Shown here: piece by piece, positions 12,801 through 27,800 of the stretch
Numbering within the stretch: position 1 is the stretch's first letter
Layout: every line of letters starts with the position of its first letter
DNA from: Anagrus nilaparvatae
Lineage: Eukaryota > Arthropoda > Insecta > Hymenoptera > Mymaridae
Assembly (NCBI GenBank): GCA_022575985.1
Contig: JAKSXM010000137.1
Location: 22,276,001-22,340,000 of the forward strand
Length of the DNA stretch: 64,000 bases
Direction of reading: 5' to 3'
Position numbers and translations under genes: made by a program
Notes under the pieces: generated by a model
What the model was told of the DNA's origin: nothing
What the model saw: only the letters and a program-made list of their open reading frames with translations
Database searches by the model: none

Positions 12801-15800
12801 ATTGTTAAACAGCCTTCAAAATTAATGAATGCTTACTCTAAAGATTATAAGAAAATGAATGAGACAAAGATGTGTGAATGACGAACAAAACCACACTTTA
12901 TTAAAGCCTATATATGTATAACTCATTTAATTGAAATGGTATCGTTAATTAATTTGAAAGCTTTATATATATATATATATTTAATTAAGATGATGACGAT
13001 ATTGACTTTATCTTTTATATTTAAAAGTCTTATCTAAATAAGGATCATAAAAACGTTATTTATATTCTTAACTTTTTTAGAATTGAATTTCTTACAGAAT
13101 ATAAGGTTTGTTTTAATAATAAATTGATTACCAGATCGTGTTTAAAATTTTTGAATAAAGCCCGCATTTTTTTTTTACTCTGTGTTGTCTCTAGTTCTAA
13201 TTTTTTGGGATAAAAAGAACAAACCTATAATTTATTTAATAATTACGTTTTCAATTACAAAATGAAATATTGTTTGATTAAAAATTATTGAGTTGGGTTT
13301 TAAAGGTTAAATTTATATTTGTTTCAAATTTCGTTACTTTCTATATTTTGACGCTCTCGAACTTTTTATTACATTATATTCCTATGAATGAAATATGTAT
13401 ATACTTGGCTGCATTGTTGATTGTTGGCATCATTGAACAATTTTTTTTGTAAGGTTATGATAATACTTTAACAATACGATGAGTATGCGAACTTTCTATA
13501 TAAAATGCCTTACTTGGGTTGCTTTTTTTAGCACACTAGAACTGACCTAAGTAATTAGATCTAGTAAGATTAAGTAACTATTTTGAAATTCAATTAATTA
13601 TCAACTGTCCAAAAAATTGGCAGTTCTAAAATTACAGCAGTTGCTGTATAAAAATGTTTATAAGGACAGCTAAAAATAATGCAATTTTTAAGAATTAATA
13701 GGATTATTTTTGTAAAAGTATTTCGTTCAGTAAAAAAAAAATGCTCTAAAAAAATTTTTTCATAAAACCTAGTCAATTAACACAAAAAGAAAAAATTGAA
13801 ACAAAAGTATTCATGCATAAAAATGAAAATATCTTAATAGCTAATACGGCTAAGCTGTTTAAGCCGATTCCCTTTAGAAATTTTAATTAGTACAAAGAGA
13901 TGAAAACAAGAAAAGTTACTTTAAATAAAGACTATAAATTACATGGCACAATTATTTTAAATTCAGTTTAAAAAAACAAGAAAATGAATTAATAAAATAT
14001 TGAATGGTTTGTCTTCTAAAAGTAGCTTAGCAATATTTTTTTATGATCCCCAATTATACAGTATATCTACATTTGTTTGATTAAGAAAAGTTTTCTCAAG
14101 GGAATAGAAAATTTTGTATCTTTAATTTAAGAGGTTTTTCTTTATTTAAGATAAAGGGGATTCTTAATATCACAAAAGTTCTTTGTTTGCTTAAATGTAT
14201 AAAAAAATTGAATTTGGTAATAATAATTTTGTTATTGAGATATTTAGTAATATATTTTAAAAACTTTGTTTTATTATTTTTAATAAAGAGATTTTCTTAA
14301 TAATAATAAAAACTTTTTAAATTATATTGCTTAATAATCATTTTTAACAAAAGCTTTAAATTTTTTTATTACAATTTAATTGAAGTTCGAAGTTTTATAA
14401 TGAATATTAAAAAATTTAATTAATAATAAAAAAATAAAACTCACCAGCTATAAATATAACTTCAACAACAACATCACTAACCATAGTTGGCCTATCCAAA
14501 TTAATAAAACTTGCATTATATGGTACAACAAAAGCAACATAAAAAGTTGCCATTATTAATAACCAATCCCAACACGTTTTAAATACACCATAATGTGTTA
14601 ATATAAATTGTGATTTTTTTATTGTTGTAGTTTTGTATTCTGGTAATGGTGTACTAGCTGAATGCAGTAATGTCTGAAAAACCAAAAATTAATTTTTATT
14701 TTAATTAACTGTAGTGTCTATTTACATATGTAGTAGTCAGAAGTCGATATTAATAAGACGGAAACTAGTGTCTGGTACAAGTTTACATAGCTTGACAGGT
14801 TTATTATGTACTATGCTTTGAAAATGACTAGGTTTGTCATACTTGCAAATTGATATATTTCTCTAAAAGTCATTCATATACAAATTATTATGTTTACATG
14901 TACATTTATTCATTAAGGGACTGTTCTATTAAATGTAATTAATTAACTAATTTGTCAAAATCTAATATGGGAAATTATTAAATACATAAAGTTATATTTG
15001 AAATGCAAAGATTTTAAAGTATAATATTATAATATCCGGAGCCTTTTAGCCCGGCCTCGCTCGGGCAGCACTCTATAGAATACACTGCAAAAAGTAACTT
15101 TCTTAGATTTACAAAAAAAATAGAATTTTTTCGAAAAATTGGTGAATTTTCAAAAAATTTTGTAAATATTTGATAAAAATCGTATTTGATTCGAGAATCC
15201 TCGATTTTTTTTTTGCGATTTTAACGAAAAAAGTTGTAAAATCACAACTATTTTTCGGAAATTTACAACTATTTTTTGTAAATTTTCGAAAAAAAATTGT
15301 AAATTATCAATTTTTCTTGCGAATTCACAAAAATTTAGTAAATATACGATTTTTTTCGAATATTTAGAAATTTTTTCGAAAATGTTCTAATTTTTTTGTT
15401 AATATAAGAAAGTTACTTTTTACAGTGTAGGTTTTCACAAAATGTTATCATAATTAATAAAATCATTTGCTAATTAAAATAGAAATAGAAATATAGGCAA
15501 ATAGAAATTGTCTTTATTTGGTAATAAATAATATCTTAAACATGAAATTTAATTTAGTTATCTCTCCTTGATTTGCTTTAAGATTAAAGGATTAATGTTA
15601 TGTATCAAAAATAGTATGCTATACCGTTTTTATAAATATCTCTGTAACTACCAGGTCATTTTAAAATTTTTTAACGTAATTTCGAAGGGGTCAGTAAATA
15701 AAAACTTCTTCTGCTATTTACATGACAGGCAGTGACAAAAGAATAATTAGTTGATAAATATTTTTGATCACAAATACAGTTGATCTAAAAGTATGCTCCA

Positions 15801-18800
15801 AAAAGATCAATGACACAGTGGCAGCGGCAGCTAAAACTTTATGATGTACAGAGTTTTATATATAAACATCGAGTCAAGAGAATGTAACGACAAACTTTAA
15901 AACTTCATTACAGTTTGTTAATAGTTGATTCATTGAACTGTAATGGAATAATCCTTTATGTATATATATTTATGTAATACATGTCATATTAATGCACATG
16001 CAGGATGATGGTAAGTCGAGAGAACAACTATTAAGTATAACTTTATTAAAAACTTATTCTATGTTTAGGTATCTGGCTACCTACTATTTAACTTTAAATA
16101 TATATAAGAGATTCTCAAAAGGTATGGATTAACTTGTAATATAATTTTAGAGATCACGAAAAATTTGAAATAAGGAGAGGGCACGATATTTGGGGCTACA
16201 GGTTTACAACAGTTAATTTCCGAGGCATCAAGAAAAGTACTCAAAATTTCGAAAATATAATTCATTAATACAACTTAATTCATTTTATAAAGATTGAGGT
16301 AAAGAATTTAAATTTAGTTAAGGGACATGCTACTAGGAGGGAAAATAGGTAATTTTGTCTTAAAATATCCTTTGTTCTAATAATTAAATTAATAAACTCA
16401 CGTTATTTAACTTAATTTTATGTTTATTGTCTTGCTTGTAATGGCCGGATAATTGATAAAGAACAGCTCGACTTCTTCTTCTTCCATAATTTGCTGGTGG
16501 TGCTTCTGGATCTAAATTTCCATTTAAACCTAAATTAAGAAAATAAAAAAATTCATTTTTATTTCTAATTTTTATTGAAAAAAAAATTAATCAAACTTAT
16601 TTTACTTGAATTATAATTAAAATTATGCATTTTTATTTATTTTTACAAATAATTAATTACCAAAGCTGCAGAAATTTGCATTTAAAATTTTAACTCTAAT
16701 TAATTAACTTATATTTAATTTAATATGATTTTATTTAAATGAAAAATTTTCTTTTTAATCAATTAGTCAAAAAAAAAGTTTTTATTTACATTTCATAAAA
16801 ATTACTTGGTATCTACATTTGAAAAAAGCTTTTTTTTGTGAATAAAAATATATATGTATTATATATATACCTATTTTTATTAATAAAAAAATTCTATAAT
16901 TTTCAAAATTATATAATATAATTAAAATAATGTGCTTTTTATATAAATATAGTAAAATAAGAAAAATTAAGAGTGTTTTTAATAAAAGTGCTAAAATAAA
17001 AATATTTTTTTGCATCATTTATTTTTTTTTTTTAATATGTATGAAAAAATGAATGTATTATATGTGGGATATTTCATGTCAAGAGAACTTGTCCAAATTT
17101 TCAACAGCCAAATTTTAATTTTTTTTTTCTTTTTTTCTTTTTTGTTACAAGAACCGATTAAAAATCATAAATTTACGATTTTTTTTTGTAAATATTATTT
17201 TGCTTGAAATTTAAGATTTAAAAGCATTATATTATAAGAAAATCTACTTGTTTTTTAAAATTTTTATTTTGGAAAAAATAGAACTCGAAGCATAGTTAGT
17301 TTTCAATTCTGATCAAACTCTTTAATTAGGAAGAAAAATCAGTTTTTCAGTTAGATCAGTGGACATGAAATGACCAATATATAGTAAACCGATATATATA
17401 TAAACTAAAAGCAAAAAAATATTTTTTTACTCAAAGCTTTTTATTTTTAATTACTGATGCATCTGCGTGTGTACTTCTTTTATTTTATCTACTGTGAATT
17501 ATATATATTAACCTAGTAGTTATTTTTACAAAAATCTCACAAAGTACATTCTCCAAAAAACTAAGATTTCCAAAATTTTAGCTTATTTAATCATTTTTAA
17601 ATAGTGTCAAAAATTCTCTTGATAAAGAAGATTTGAATTGATGATTTGTTTACATTCTTTATTTATCGTCTAAGTTTTTGGAAAATTTATTTTTTTGTAA
17701 GTGGCCTGAACTTTATTTAATAATAAAAAATTAAAGCCTGGGTTATAGCAAATGTAGGTATAGTAGATAAAGTACACAATTATTTACTTTTAAGTAGAAG
17801 CAATAATTTAAAAGTGTAATAAACTAGTAAAAATTTTAACAATTTAAATTTTTAGCTACGCGTTAGAATTCAGCCATGTTGCAAAAGCATGTGTTTCATA
17901 GATGATTTATTTAATAAAAATTTTTATATTTATATAAGCAAAAAAAAAATTACAAATTTTACTGTCGTAAAATTTTTTTATTCGATTTGCCAACTATTTT
18001 ATTTCTTCACATAAATTTTTATTCAAAACGAATGAATTTATAAAAGTTTTTTGGGATGGTTGTAAGAGAAAATATTTTATAGAAAAATTCGAGGAAAAAG
18101 TTGGTTATTAACCAAGCAGTAATAATAGAAAAGTTCTAGATTTTATGTACATTTATGGGAAACAAATACGTTTTTCGAAAACAATTGTTTAAAATATGCA
18201 AATAATATGTTTTAAAGACTAATATTCTCTTTCCTCTGTAATCCGTCACTTGGTTAATATATATTTTTTAAATATTTTCCTATAAATTTAGGTCAACTGA
18301 CCTACCTATCAACAATTTCTAATTTAGTAAAATTAGAAAAAAAAATCTTATTGCACAAAAATATTTATTTTATTAAAAAGTTTAAGATTGTATTTTACGT
18401 AAGTTTACAATGTATAACTCTTTTTTTCATTAGAAAGCATTATTAAAAAGTTTTAAAAAAATCTTTTTAAAATATCCTTTTGCATAATATATATTATAAA
18501 AAAGAAAAGATTTTAAAAAAAATAATGCATGGCTTAATTTAAGGAAAAAAGGCTATTGCCAAATAAGTATATTGATTTGGCCGCCACAACAAAACCTAGC
18601 CCAAGTAGTATCACCCGAAAATTTGTCAAAAAACTCACTGAGTTTTGTTGAAATTAGGCCAAAAAAGGCTCCCAAAAGTCTAAAAAAAAACAAAAAATAC
18701 ATTTTTTTTGGCTTAATTAAATTTTCCCGGCCAATGAGCAGATATAATACTCTCTGCATAAATGCAAAAACTTAACATATAATTACTTTTCAAGAATGTT

Positions 18801-21800
18801 TTTTTTTTGCATTTAGGACCCTGAAATACAATTTTGAATTTTTCGAAAATCGGTTTTTTGAGCATAAAGATAAATATAACATAGTGGGGTGAAAAACCAT
18901 ATTTTTTTATTTTTTAAAAACTCTCTTGGAAGGGTAACCACTGCCTAATACCTGAACATTCAAAAATCTTCAACCGCCGTTCATCTGAACTTTTCTAATT
19001 CCAATGGGATTCCGTGAATTTTTTTGACATTTTTTCGAATGCTATTACTTAGGCTTGGTTTGGTTTCCAGGGCCAAATCACTATACTTAGACAGCAATAG
19101 CCTTAACAGCAATAGAAATTTTAGTAAATGGCCCAACGCTGCGTTCAAAATTTCTGAATCAAGCTCCAGAAATAGGATATTCCGAGCCCATGTCTGGACA
19201 TTTACTTTTTTGTACATGGGTCATATACAATTTTTCTTCGTTAGTGTCAAGAAAAAACGTCTTTGCCAGCCACTGGCAAAAAAAATATTAGAATTTAATT
19301 GTCATTTGACCATTCCCTTCTGTTCATTTAAAACTGAAAAATTGAATGTTGGGTTAATATTATATTTAAAATATTTAACGTTCTTTCAGCCGTATAAAAA
19401 AAAAATCGGGTAAATTCTGTATAAACTATTTTTAAAAAACAGCAGGGGTAGAACAGCAAGGGTGATTTAAATAAACTACTATTTAATATTTATTTAGACA
19501 TAATATTTTTTAGAACAATAATTTATACGTTCATTAATTTATGTTTAATAAATCATATATTAAACAAATTTTTCTTTTTTATTGATTCAGTTAATGCTTA
19601 TTTTGGAATCAGAAAAAATTGTTTTTTTCAAAATTTGTATACATTTAACGCAAAAAAAATTATTTATGTCTAATAATAATATTTCTTTTTTATAAAAAAT
19701 TTATAAAATGTAAATCAGTATAATAGCCCCGGGATACTAACTCCTAATAAAATTCCTCAATTTTCTAATGAATTACTTATAAAAAGAACTTCCCATTTTT
19801 AATTTAAAAAAATAACTCAAAATAATTAGTTCAATCGAGTCTTGCAAACAAAATAATTTACTTCAATCAATTTATGTAACGAATGCAAATGTTTTTGTGA
19901 AAAATTTTCAAAAACAATAAACTTCATAAATATTAAGCACTAAAATTATTCGAATTTATTGATTTTAACTGATGACTTTTATTCGAGTAGTAATGTATTT
20001 TATTGCTGTATGAAAATACAGGTTTTCATTTTAATGATCATAAATTATATTTCAAATAGAGTTCATTCGGAGTTTGCCTGTAAACACTAATAGCGATAAT
20101 TTTCTTAAATTATGTTATTTGTTAGAGCTACTATTGTAGTTTTCCTGACCCTTATTGAGTTTAGATTAAAGTGAATATTTATGAATTCATGCCTAAATTT
20201 ATGCTGAAACTCGAATAATTTTTAAATTTAATAATATTAACATATTAACAATAAATTAAATCGAAATTTCAGAAAATAAAGCTATTCAGTAGTTTAAAAT
20301 AAATTTAGTCAGACGTAAAATTACTTTTATTCAAAAAATCGTTCAATTAGATTTCATCCAAATTAAATTGTAAAAGAATATATTCTTTATTATTAAATTT
20401 TGATTATCAACAATTAAAAAATTTTTAGATCAGACTAAATAACTAAAATCCCTTAATTTACATTATCAGTTAATCCTAGTTCAATAATCAAGAAACAACA
20501 AAAATTTCAATTGAAAAAAACTAGAAAATCAAGAATAAAGCAATATTCCAGTAAATGCAAAAATTCCTTTTATAATTTATTTAAAAAAAATTAATTAAAA
20601 AGTCTATTTTCCTTTTAGCTTAGGTGAAAGTATTAAAAACCTTTTTATACTTATTTAAAAACCTACATCTAAAACATAATGAAAATAACATTAACTTTAA
20701 TAAAAAAAAAAAGATGAAAATCACTCTTAACTAAAAAAAAATCTGTTCAACGTAGTAGTTATCTATTCTAGGTAGAAACTACTTAGCAACTTAGAGTTAT
20801 ACGAGCTTAATGGTACTAATCTTATTATTGTGATCTTAATCATCACAGTAAACTAGTAAATATAATCTCTCTTTTAATTTTTTTTTCTCTCGGTTTTACT
20901 CGCTTTTACTTTTTTTTCTTTTTTTTGTAAAAGTTTTACCTATTTGCTTTTAGAAAAGATCTCGGCATGATATCTTTTTTATATTATCATAATATTTTAT
21001 ATCATATAGGGTACAGAAAAAATTTTGTTTTTCTTTTATATTAGATTTCTTTTTTATCACATTTAGTAGAGCGTGTGTGGATAACGTGATTTTTTTAAAA
21101 TACAATTTTTTAAATCTTATTTTTTATATATATGGGTGAATCTATCAGAATTGTTCTATTTATGGACGAGAAATGGCAGTTTATTCCAAAAATAAAGAAA
21201 AATTGTTAGCTCAAAAATCAAGTTTTTTTATTTAATATAGAAAATTTTTTTGTTAGAGTGCCACTAAAGGATTCGAAAATGGAAGAGACTTAAATACTTC
21301 AAGTGCAAATGACAAATATAATTATTTTTGGAATTAAGGGTATTTATTACTTTTTAATTACAAAATAAACTATATATTATCATAAAGTAAAAAATTAGTA
21401 AAATAAAAATTATTGGACTGAAAATTAAAATAGCTGATATTCTGGTTTTTAGTTTGGGTACCTAAGGATCATAGAGCAAAATTTACTGGATGGATTTATA
21501 AACTGAAATTGCGAGTTCAATTTAAAAGAAAATTGGGTAAATACGTATATCGAGACGTATATACTTTTCGCAGAGATACAAAATAAGATTATATGTTTGT
21601 AAACTCTATTTACTCTGAAAAAAACTGTGAAATACACTTTAAGTATATGAGCAAGAATATGCAGAAGGTCCATACTTTGCAGAGTAATTTTGTCTGATTT
21701 GGCTTTTTTTGTGTGCACTCGTTATTATTTACACAAAATTATTCCAAATGTTTACCCTAATAGATATTTATTTTTTAAAAGATTTCTAAATTTCAGTAGT

Positions 21801-24800
21801 TCTCTATTTTGCTAGTTGATTTTATAGTAAAAAAAGAAAATTCTCAAAAAAGATTACTATTTTCTAAAACTAGACAATTCTTAAAATGTATAAAATTGGA
21901 GCATACAAAAATTTTTGCCTCATAATATATTAAAAAGGCGCAAAATAATTATCACGAGTTTGTGGTTTACACCTTTTTTGCTTGACTAGATACCTAATAA
22001 ATGCAAAAAACTCCGTGCCGAAGTTATACGAACGATCTATACTCCCAGGCATGGCAAGAAATTAATTTATTCAAACTAGATTATTAACAACGAATAATCA
22101 AACGTATTTTAACTCAAATATTTACTTAACGATTTATTTAATTTTTTTTTAAATATTTATTTTACATTTAAATAAATTACAATACTTTATGAAAATAGAA
22201 AATCTTATTTCTAATGAGTACTGCAAATAACTTAATTTAATTAAAAACAAATAATATTCAGGTTTACAATTAACCTAATTTAAACATCTGAACTTAACCA
22301 TAAAATTATACAGGATTATAGATACTATTATTTCCTTTTGTAACACAGTAAACTAGCAATTAAGTTTCATTTGTATTTTTGTTTGATTTTTAAATTATTT
22401 TGCCTAGTAATTTGTCAAATTATACGTACAGAAAATTATTGGGTTTATTTCACTTAAAAAGTCTTTACTTATAATGTCAATTTAAATTATATCAGAGCAT
22501 TCAATGATAAATTGAATTTCAAAATAATTTATTCCGTTTATAGAAATGCCAAAAACAATTTTCTTATCATGATAATTTTTTAATATTCTTTTTAGTTTAC
22601 ATTATTTTGTTAATAAAAATAATTTCTACATTTTAAGAGTTAAATTATTAACAAAGTTTACGTATAGTTGAAATTTCTAAGGTACATTTTATAGTATAAA
22701 AGAAAATGTTCTGGCAGTATCACTATAAAATGTTCATCTTGAATTACTGTACATTTAACTTTGAAAAACTTTAATTATAATTAACTAAATAATATTTTCA
22801 TTTCAAAAGTAAAATTTTATGACGGTTTTTTAAAAAATATATGTAATTAAATTATTTTTCATTAAATGATTTTAGTGTAGATCTATAGCATACAAGCAAA
22901 AGCATAAAGCACTCACCATCATCATCTGAAAACTCACTGTATTCTGAACATTTTGTTAATGTGACGTCTTTGTGTGATGCCAAAAAAAGTACAACCGCAC
23001 CTTTTTCATTTTTAATTGGCACTATATCCAGCAAACAGTCGAATGGTTCACCTTAAAATAAAAGAATTTTTGTTAGTTTAATTAAATTTAAGAGATACGA
23101 AATGCTGAGTTGCTTCAAACTAAGAAAGTATTTTATAAAGTAAATGAAAAAACATTCTTGATACCTTCATTAGCTAAATTGAGAGACTGAATTGTTGGTA
23201 AAAAGAAGAAAATTTTAAAATTTTAAATTGGAATATTAATCCATTAAATCATAGCCAGGGATGGTGTACTTAAAATTGGTAGTAAATAAATGATTTCTAA
23301 AGGATGTTTGTAAAAACAACCTATAAAATGGGGTCATTAAAAATAGGTCTGAAAACAGAGTGGGGCAAAAAAAGCCTCCAAAGAGTTTTAAACTAAAAAT
23401 TTTAATAAAAATTTTAATAATAAAGATTATTCAGTCCTAATCAAACAAAGACTTTACCACTATTTCAAAGGCGCGGGTAAACGGCAGTAATTTTTTTTGG
23501 GTTTTAGGGTATTAGAAGGTTGAAGCATTAAGAAGCTTAGAGCATGTTTTTTTGTATTCCAATAAAAAATTGTATTTTTGGGTCATAAAAGGGTTCAAAA
23601 AAATTTTTTTTTTAGATTTGATAGCATTGTTAGTTAAATTTATCAGCCAATTTTAATAATTTTATCTGTTTATAAGTCAGAAAAATTAGAATTTCCGGGT
23701 GCATGTCATGGCTTAGAGTTCTAATTCGAATGAGAGTCAAATATTTGACAAATTTGGTGATACCACTTAAGCTAAATTTGGTTGCAGGGGCTAAATCATA
23801 ATCATTTTCCAGCAATAGGTTTTTAGCTGAAAATCATCGTATTAAAATAAATATGTCTGGTGCCCAAACCTGGAAAGATTTTCTAATAATAATAGCATCA
23901 GTGTATCCGGAACATTTTTACAAGAACAGTAAAGTATTTTCCAAGTGTGAAATCATAAAGAGATTCAATTTTCATGATATCTAGGTTTATGTATTTGATT
24001 CTTTTTATTTAATGTATAATCGAATAACTAAATCTATTCATGTGAATGTAATTTATAAATAGTATCTAATAATTTAATGAGCTTTTAAAAAAAGTAATTT
24101 AAACAAAACTTTTAATTAATCAGCTTTATTTATAAAATTTTTTAATTAATAACTGCAAAAGTTTAATTTCTAATTTTTTTTAATTTAATGAAAAATTTAT
24201 TATTTTATTGAAAAAAGTAATTTTAAATCAAAGAATAATGATGTCAAATAAATCTAAAAAAAAAAAGAATCTTTTTATAAAATAATTTATCAACAAGTGT
24301 ATAATATGAAATATAAAATGAATAAAATGTCATACCATTTTTTTTATAAAAGACAACTTCAAGTTTGACTTCGGTTTTACTCTCGAGGCTTTTATCGATT
24401 GCAGCTTTATCTTCTTCTTTGGTATTCGGTCCATAGAGAAATCTACAAGCACAACCTTTTTGCATGATTTGTGCTCGCGCATGACCTGTCAAGTCACAAA
24501 ATCCATCAGAACAATAAACGATCGGATAAGATGGTACCTGAGCATTTCCCAATACAAAATTACTATCTGTAAAAAAAATAAATAAATTATTAAATAAACA
24601 CTAAATCATATTTTTATTACAGATTTTAATTTTAATAATCGTTTATTTATATTATAATATTTTACACACCCACTGAAATAAAATATACATAAAATATATA
24701 TTTATTTTCCAGACGTTATTGTTAAAACAGAAATAGATATATAATATAATTTATAGAAATTATTGATTTTCTCAAAATTTTGTGTTTATACATTTTCATT

Positions 24801-27800
24801 TATATATATTACTAATATTAAATAAATTAGTTAAACTTAAACTCCAATAATATCTACTTTTTTCAAATTTAATTTTAATTAGTGCAAGATTTTATTAAAA
24901 TATAATTTTTATATTTTTATTTATTATGGAAATTGAAATAATTAAATTATATATTAAATATAAAAAAAAAATAAGATTTTAATACTCAAAATAGGCAAAA
25001 GTTTTGGGACTAGCGTGAACATTAGCACGAGTGCTTCGAATGTAGAAAATTTCGCGCCAACTTTAACGCACGAGTCTTAGGCCCGGGAGGGCCAAAAATC
25101 AATTTTAATATTTTAACATAGTGTGCAGATTAATTTAAAAAAAAAAATTATTTTTTTGATTAAATTTAAAAAAAATAACCGCATATCTAATACTTTAATT
25201 TTGTGACCTGGAATTAAATATTCTGACACTTTTATTTCCTTTACTTTTTATTTTATTAGTCACCTCACTTCTTTTTATCTTTTATTTTAACAAAAGTAAA
25301 AAAAAATTTAGTTTGGAAAAATTTTTTCATGTCTGGAATACTGAAATTATATGTATCTGAATCTATGTATATATTAGCTTAGACACTATGATTAATGGTC
25401 ACGTGTATTTAAAAGAGGGTTCAAAGACTTGATTTTTTTTCTTCATTAATTTCGAAAGTAAGATTTCGTATTTTGTAGAAATTATACTCTATTCAAAATA
25501 TAGCTTTGGGGTAAAATTTACCACCATGTGAAAATTTAGTATACAATACGCTGATAATAAATTTTTAGGTCCAGAAAGCTTCTTGAAGTTGCAAGACTCT
25601 TAAATTAAAAAAAAAACACGCTTTATAACATTTATAAGTCGTAACGAGAGAATGTAACGAGATTCCAGATATCATATGCAAGGGACAGTCTACTCAAAGC
25701 TGTAATTGTGCGCCAAGTGTGCGCCTGGTGTGCACCTGGTTTACACCCAGTGTGCGCCGAGTTTGCAATTAAATTTGGTAGCGCTGTTAATGTATAAAAT
25801 TAATTAAATAGTTGGGAACCAATCCCTGGACCCTCTTTTTCATCTTATAAGCCTTCTGCAGGTTTTCTAAAAGAAGCAAATATTCGTAATATATATTAGG
25901 CTTATAAGATCAAAAAAAGGGTGCTCCCATTTATTTAATTAATTTTAAACATTAGCAGCGATTCCAAATTGATTCGAAAACTTGGCATACACTGGACCAC
26001 CCCTTGATTATATGTTAATCGGATCGCTAAAGGCCCCCCTAATCACGTAAGACCCTAAATACTCTAATTAAAAACAAAGTCCAGGCTAAAGTGTATAATT
26101 TTTATATTGTCATAAAATATATCCTTTTCAAATTTCACAAGATATTTAAATTTAAATTTAAGTAATATAGTTTAAAATTCTCATCATATTACTGTCTTCT
26201 TAAAAAAACTACTTAGTTTTCTATTTTATATTCTATCTGTACTTAATAATCTTTAGACTAAATAAGTAAAATTTATAGTACATTTGCTTTACTTCATGAT
26301 AAATTCGCTCAAAAGTGTTTATCAGCCCATGTATTTTTGTTCTTAGTTTAGCAATGTTACTAATGGAGTCCTAAAACAACAACTATAATATAAACTTAAC
26401 AAATGTAATCAATTTTAATGGGACTAAGAATAATGTTGTTTTAAAACTTATTAAACTTAAATACCTTAAGATTTATTTTTGTATATCAAAAACTTAAATG
26501 AAAATATAATTAAATGGAAATTTAGTTAAATCTCATTTTTAAGATATAACAGAAAAGCATTAACCATAAGTGATATCTCTCAAAAGCACTAAAAACGTCT
26601 TAAATGATAATACTCTAGTGATATAATACTAACTTCGGTCATACTTTCCTAAAATATATAAAGCATATTCAGAAAATTATTCGTAATATTTCAAATTTAT
26701 TCGCTTTTCATGTTCTCGTTAGTTTTCTCAAAATAGCTAAATTTAAATAAGTTTTACTTTTTGTATAAAAAATAACAAAAAACTATTTTCTTACTTTTAG
26801 CTGTTATTTCTAACTATTGATTTTTAAAGAAATACATTATTTAGAGAAAAAAAATAAAATCATGAGAAACTTGTAAGATATACAGCACGCAGACATGAGC
26901 AATTTTGAATAAAATATTAAATTTTAATTATTTGAATTTATTTATCTAAAATATTTAATTAAAGATTATTTTAAAATAAAGTAAATTAAGGTAAGTTGAG
27001 TGATTAGACCTCAAGCAATTACTAAAACGTCCGTTATTAAATAAATACAAGATAAAACGATATTATAGTTAGCTACTACCTTTAAAGGTTGATAACAAAA
27101 TATCCTTTTACGTTTGATACGCTATGACGTATTTAATTTGTTTTATGATAATTCGTTCTTATCTTGTTTTTATTTTAAAAAATAATTTTTTAAATATAGG
27201 TACGTAATAAAATAAGAATTTTGAATTTAAATTAGTAAGTAATTAACATTTTTTAATTGCTTTTATTTATCTTGTTCAATTTATTTTAAGGTAGAAACAT
27301 AAATAGAGGTCTTCGAAGGTTGATGTAAATAGTTTCGTATTCCATAAATTATAAGCATAGTTTGTTACGTGAAAAGTTTTAGCTGCTCAAGGAATGCATT
27401 TGATTTATGGATGCTGTGAAAAACTGATACACGTGTACAATGAAAAAATTCTGGTAAATACATCAAAAATTAATTTTAAGGTATTGCCAAAGTTATCCAA
27501 TAAAAGCGTGAAGAATTTTTTGAATCATTTGAAACTCAATAGATCTAAAAACTTTTTGTGTGTAGCACTACTTGTTTTAGAAAAAAATGCTTCATTTTTA
27601 AGTAAATCAACTGAAAAATATATATTCTGTGTACACTGAAAAAAGAACGCTATATAAAAAATTTTGCTTGCAATAAATGGAATCACCTTGTGCAAGTGGA
27701 TTTGTTGCCAGTGTACCTATAAAATTTTTTTTAAAAGCAAAAGATATTTTCTACGATAACTGTGTAACAAAGCATCTAATTCAATCATCCACTCGTTCGA

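Noticed and set aside
18981..19413. Overlapping open frames of 129 (+) and 78 (-) codons
   Set aside because: They lie in the dispersed repeat, overlap each other on opposite strands, and match no domain.
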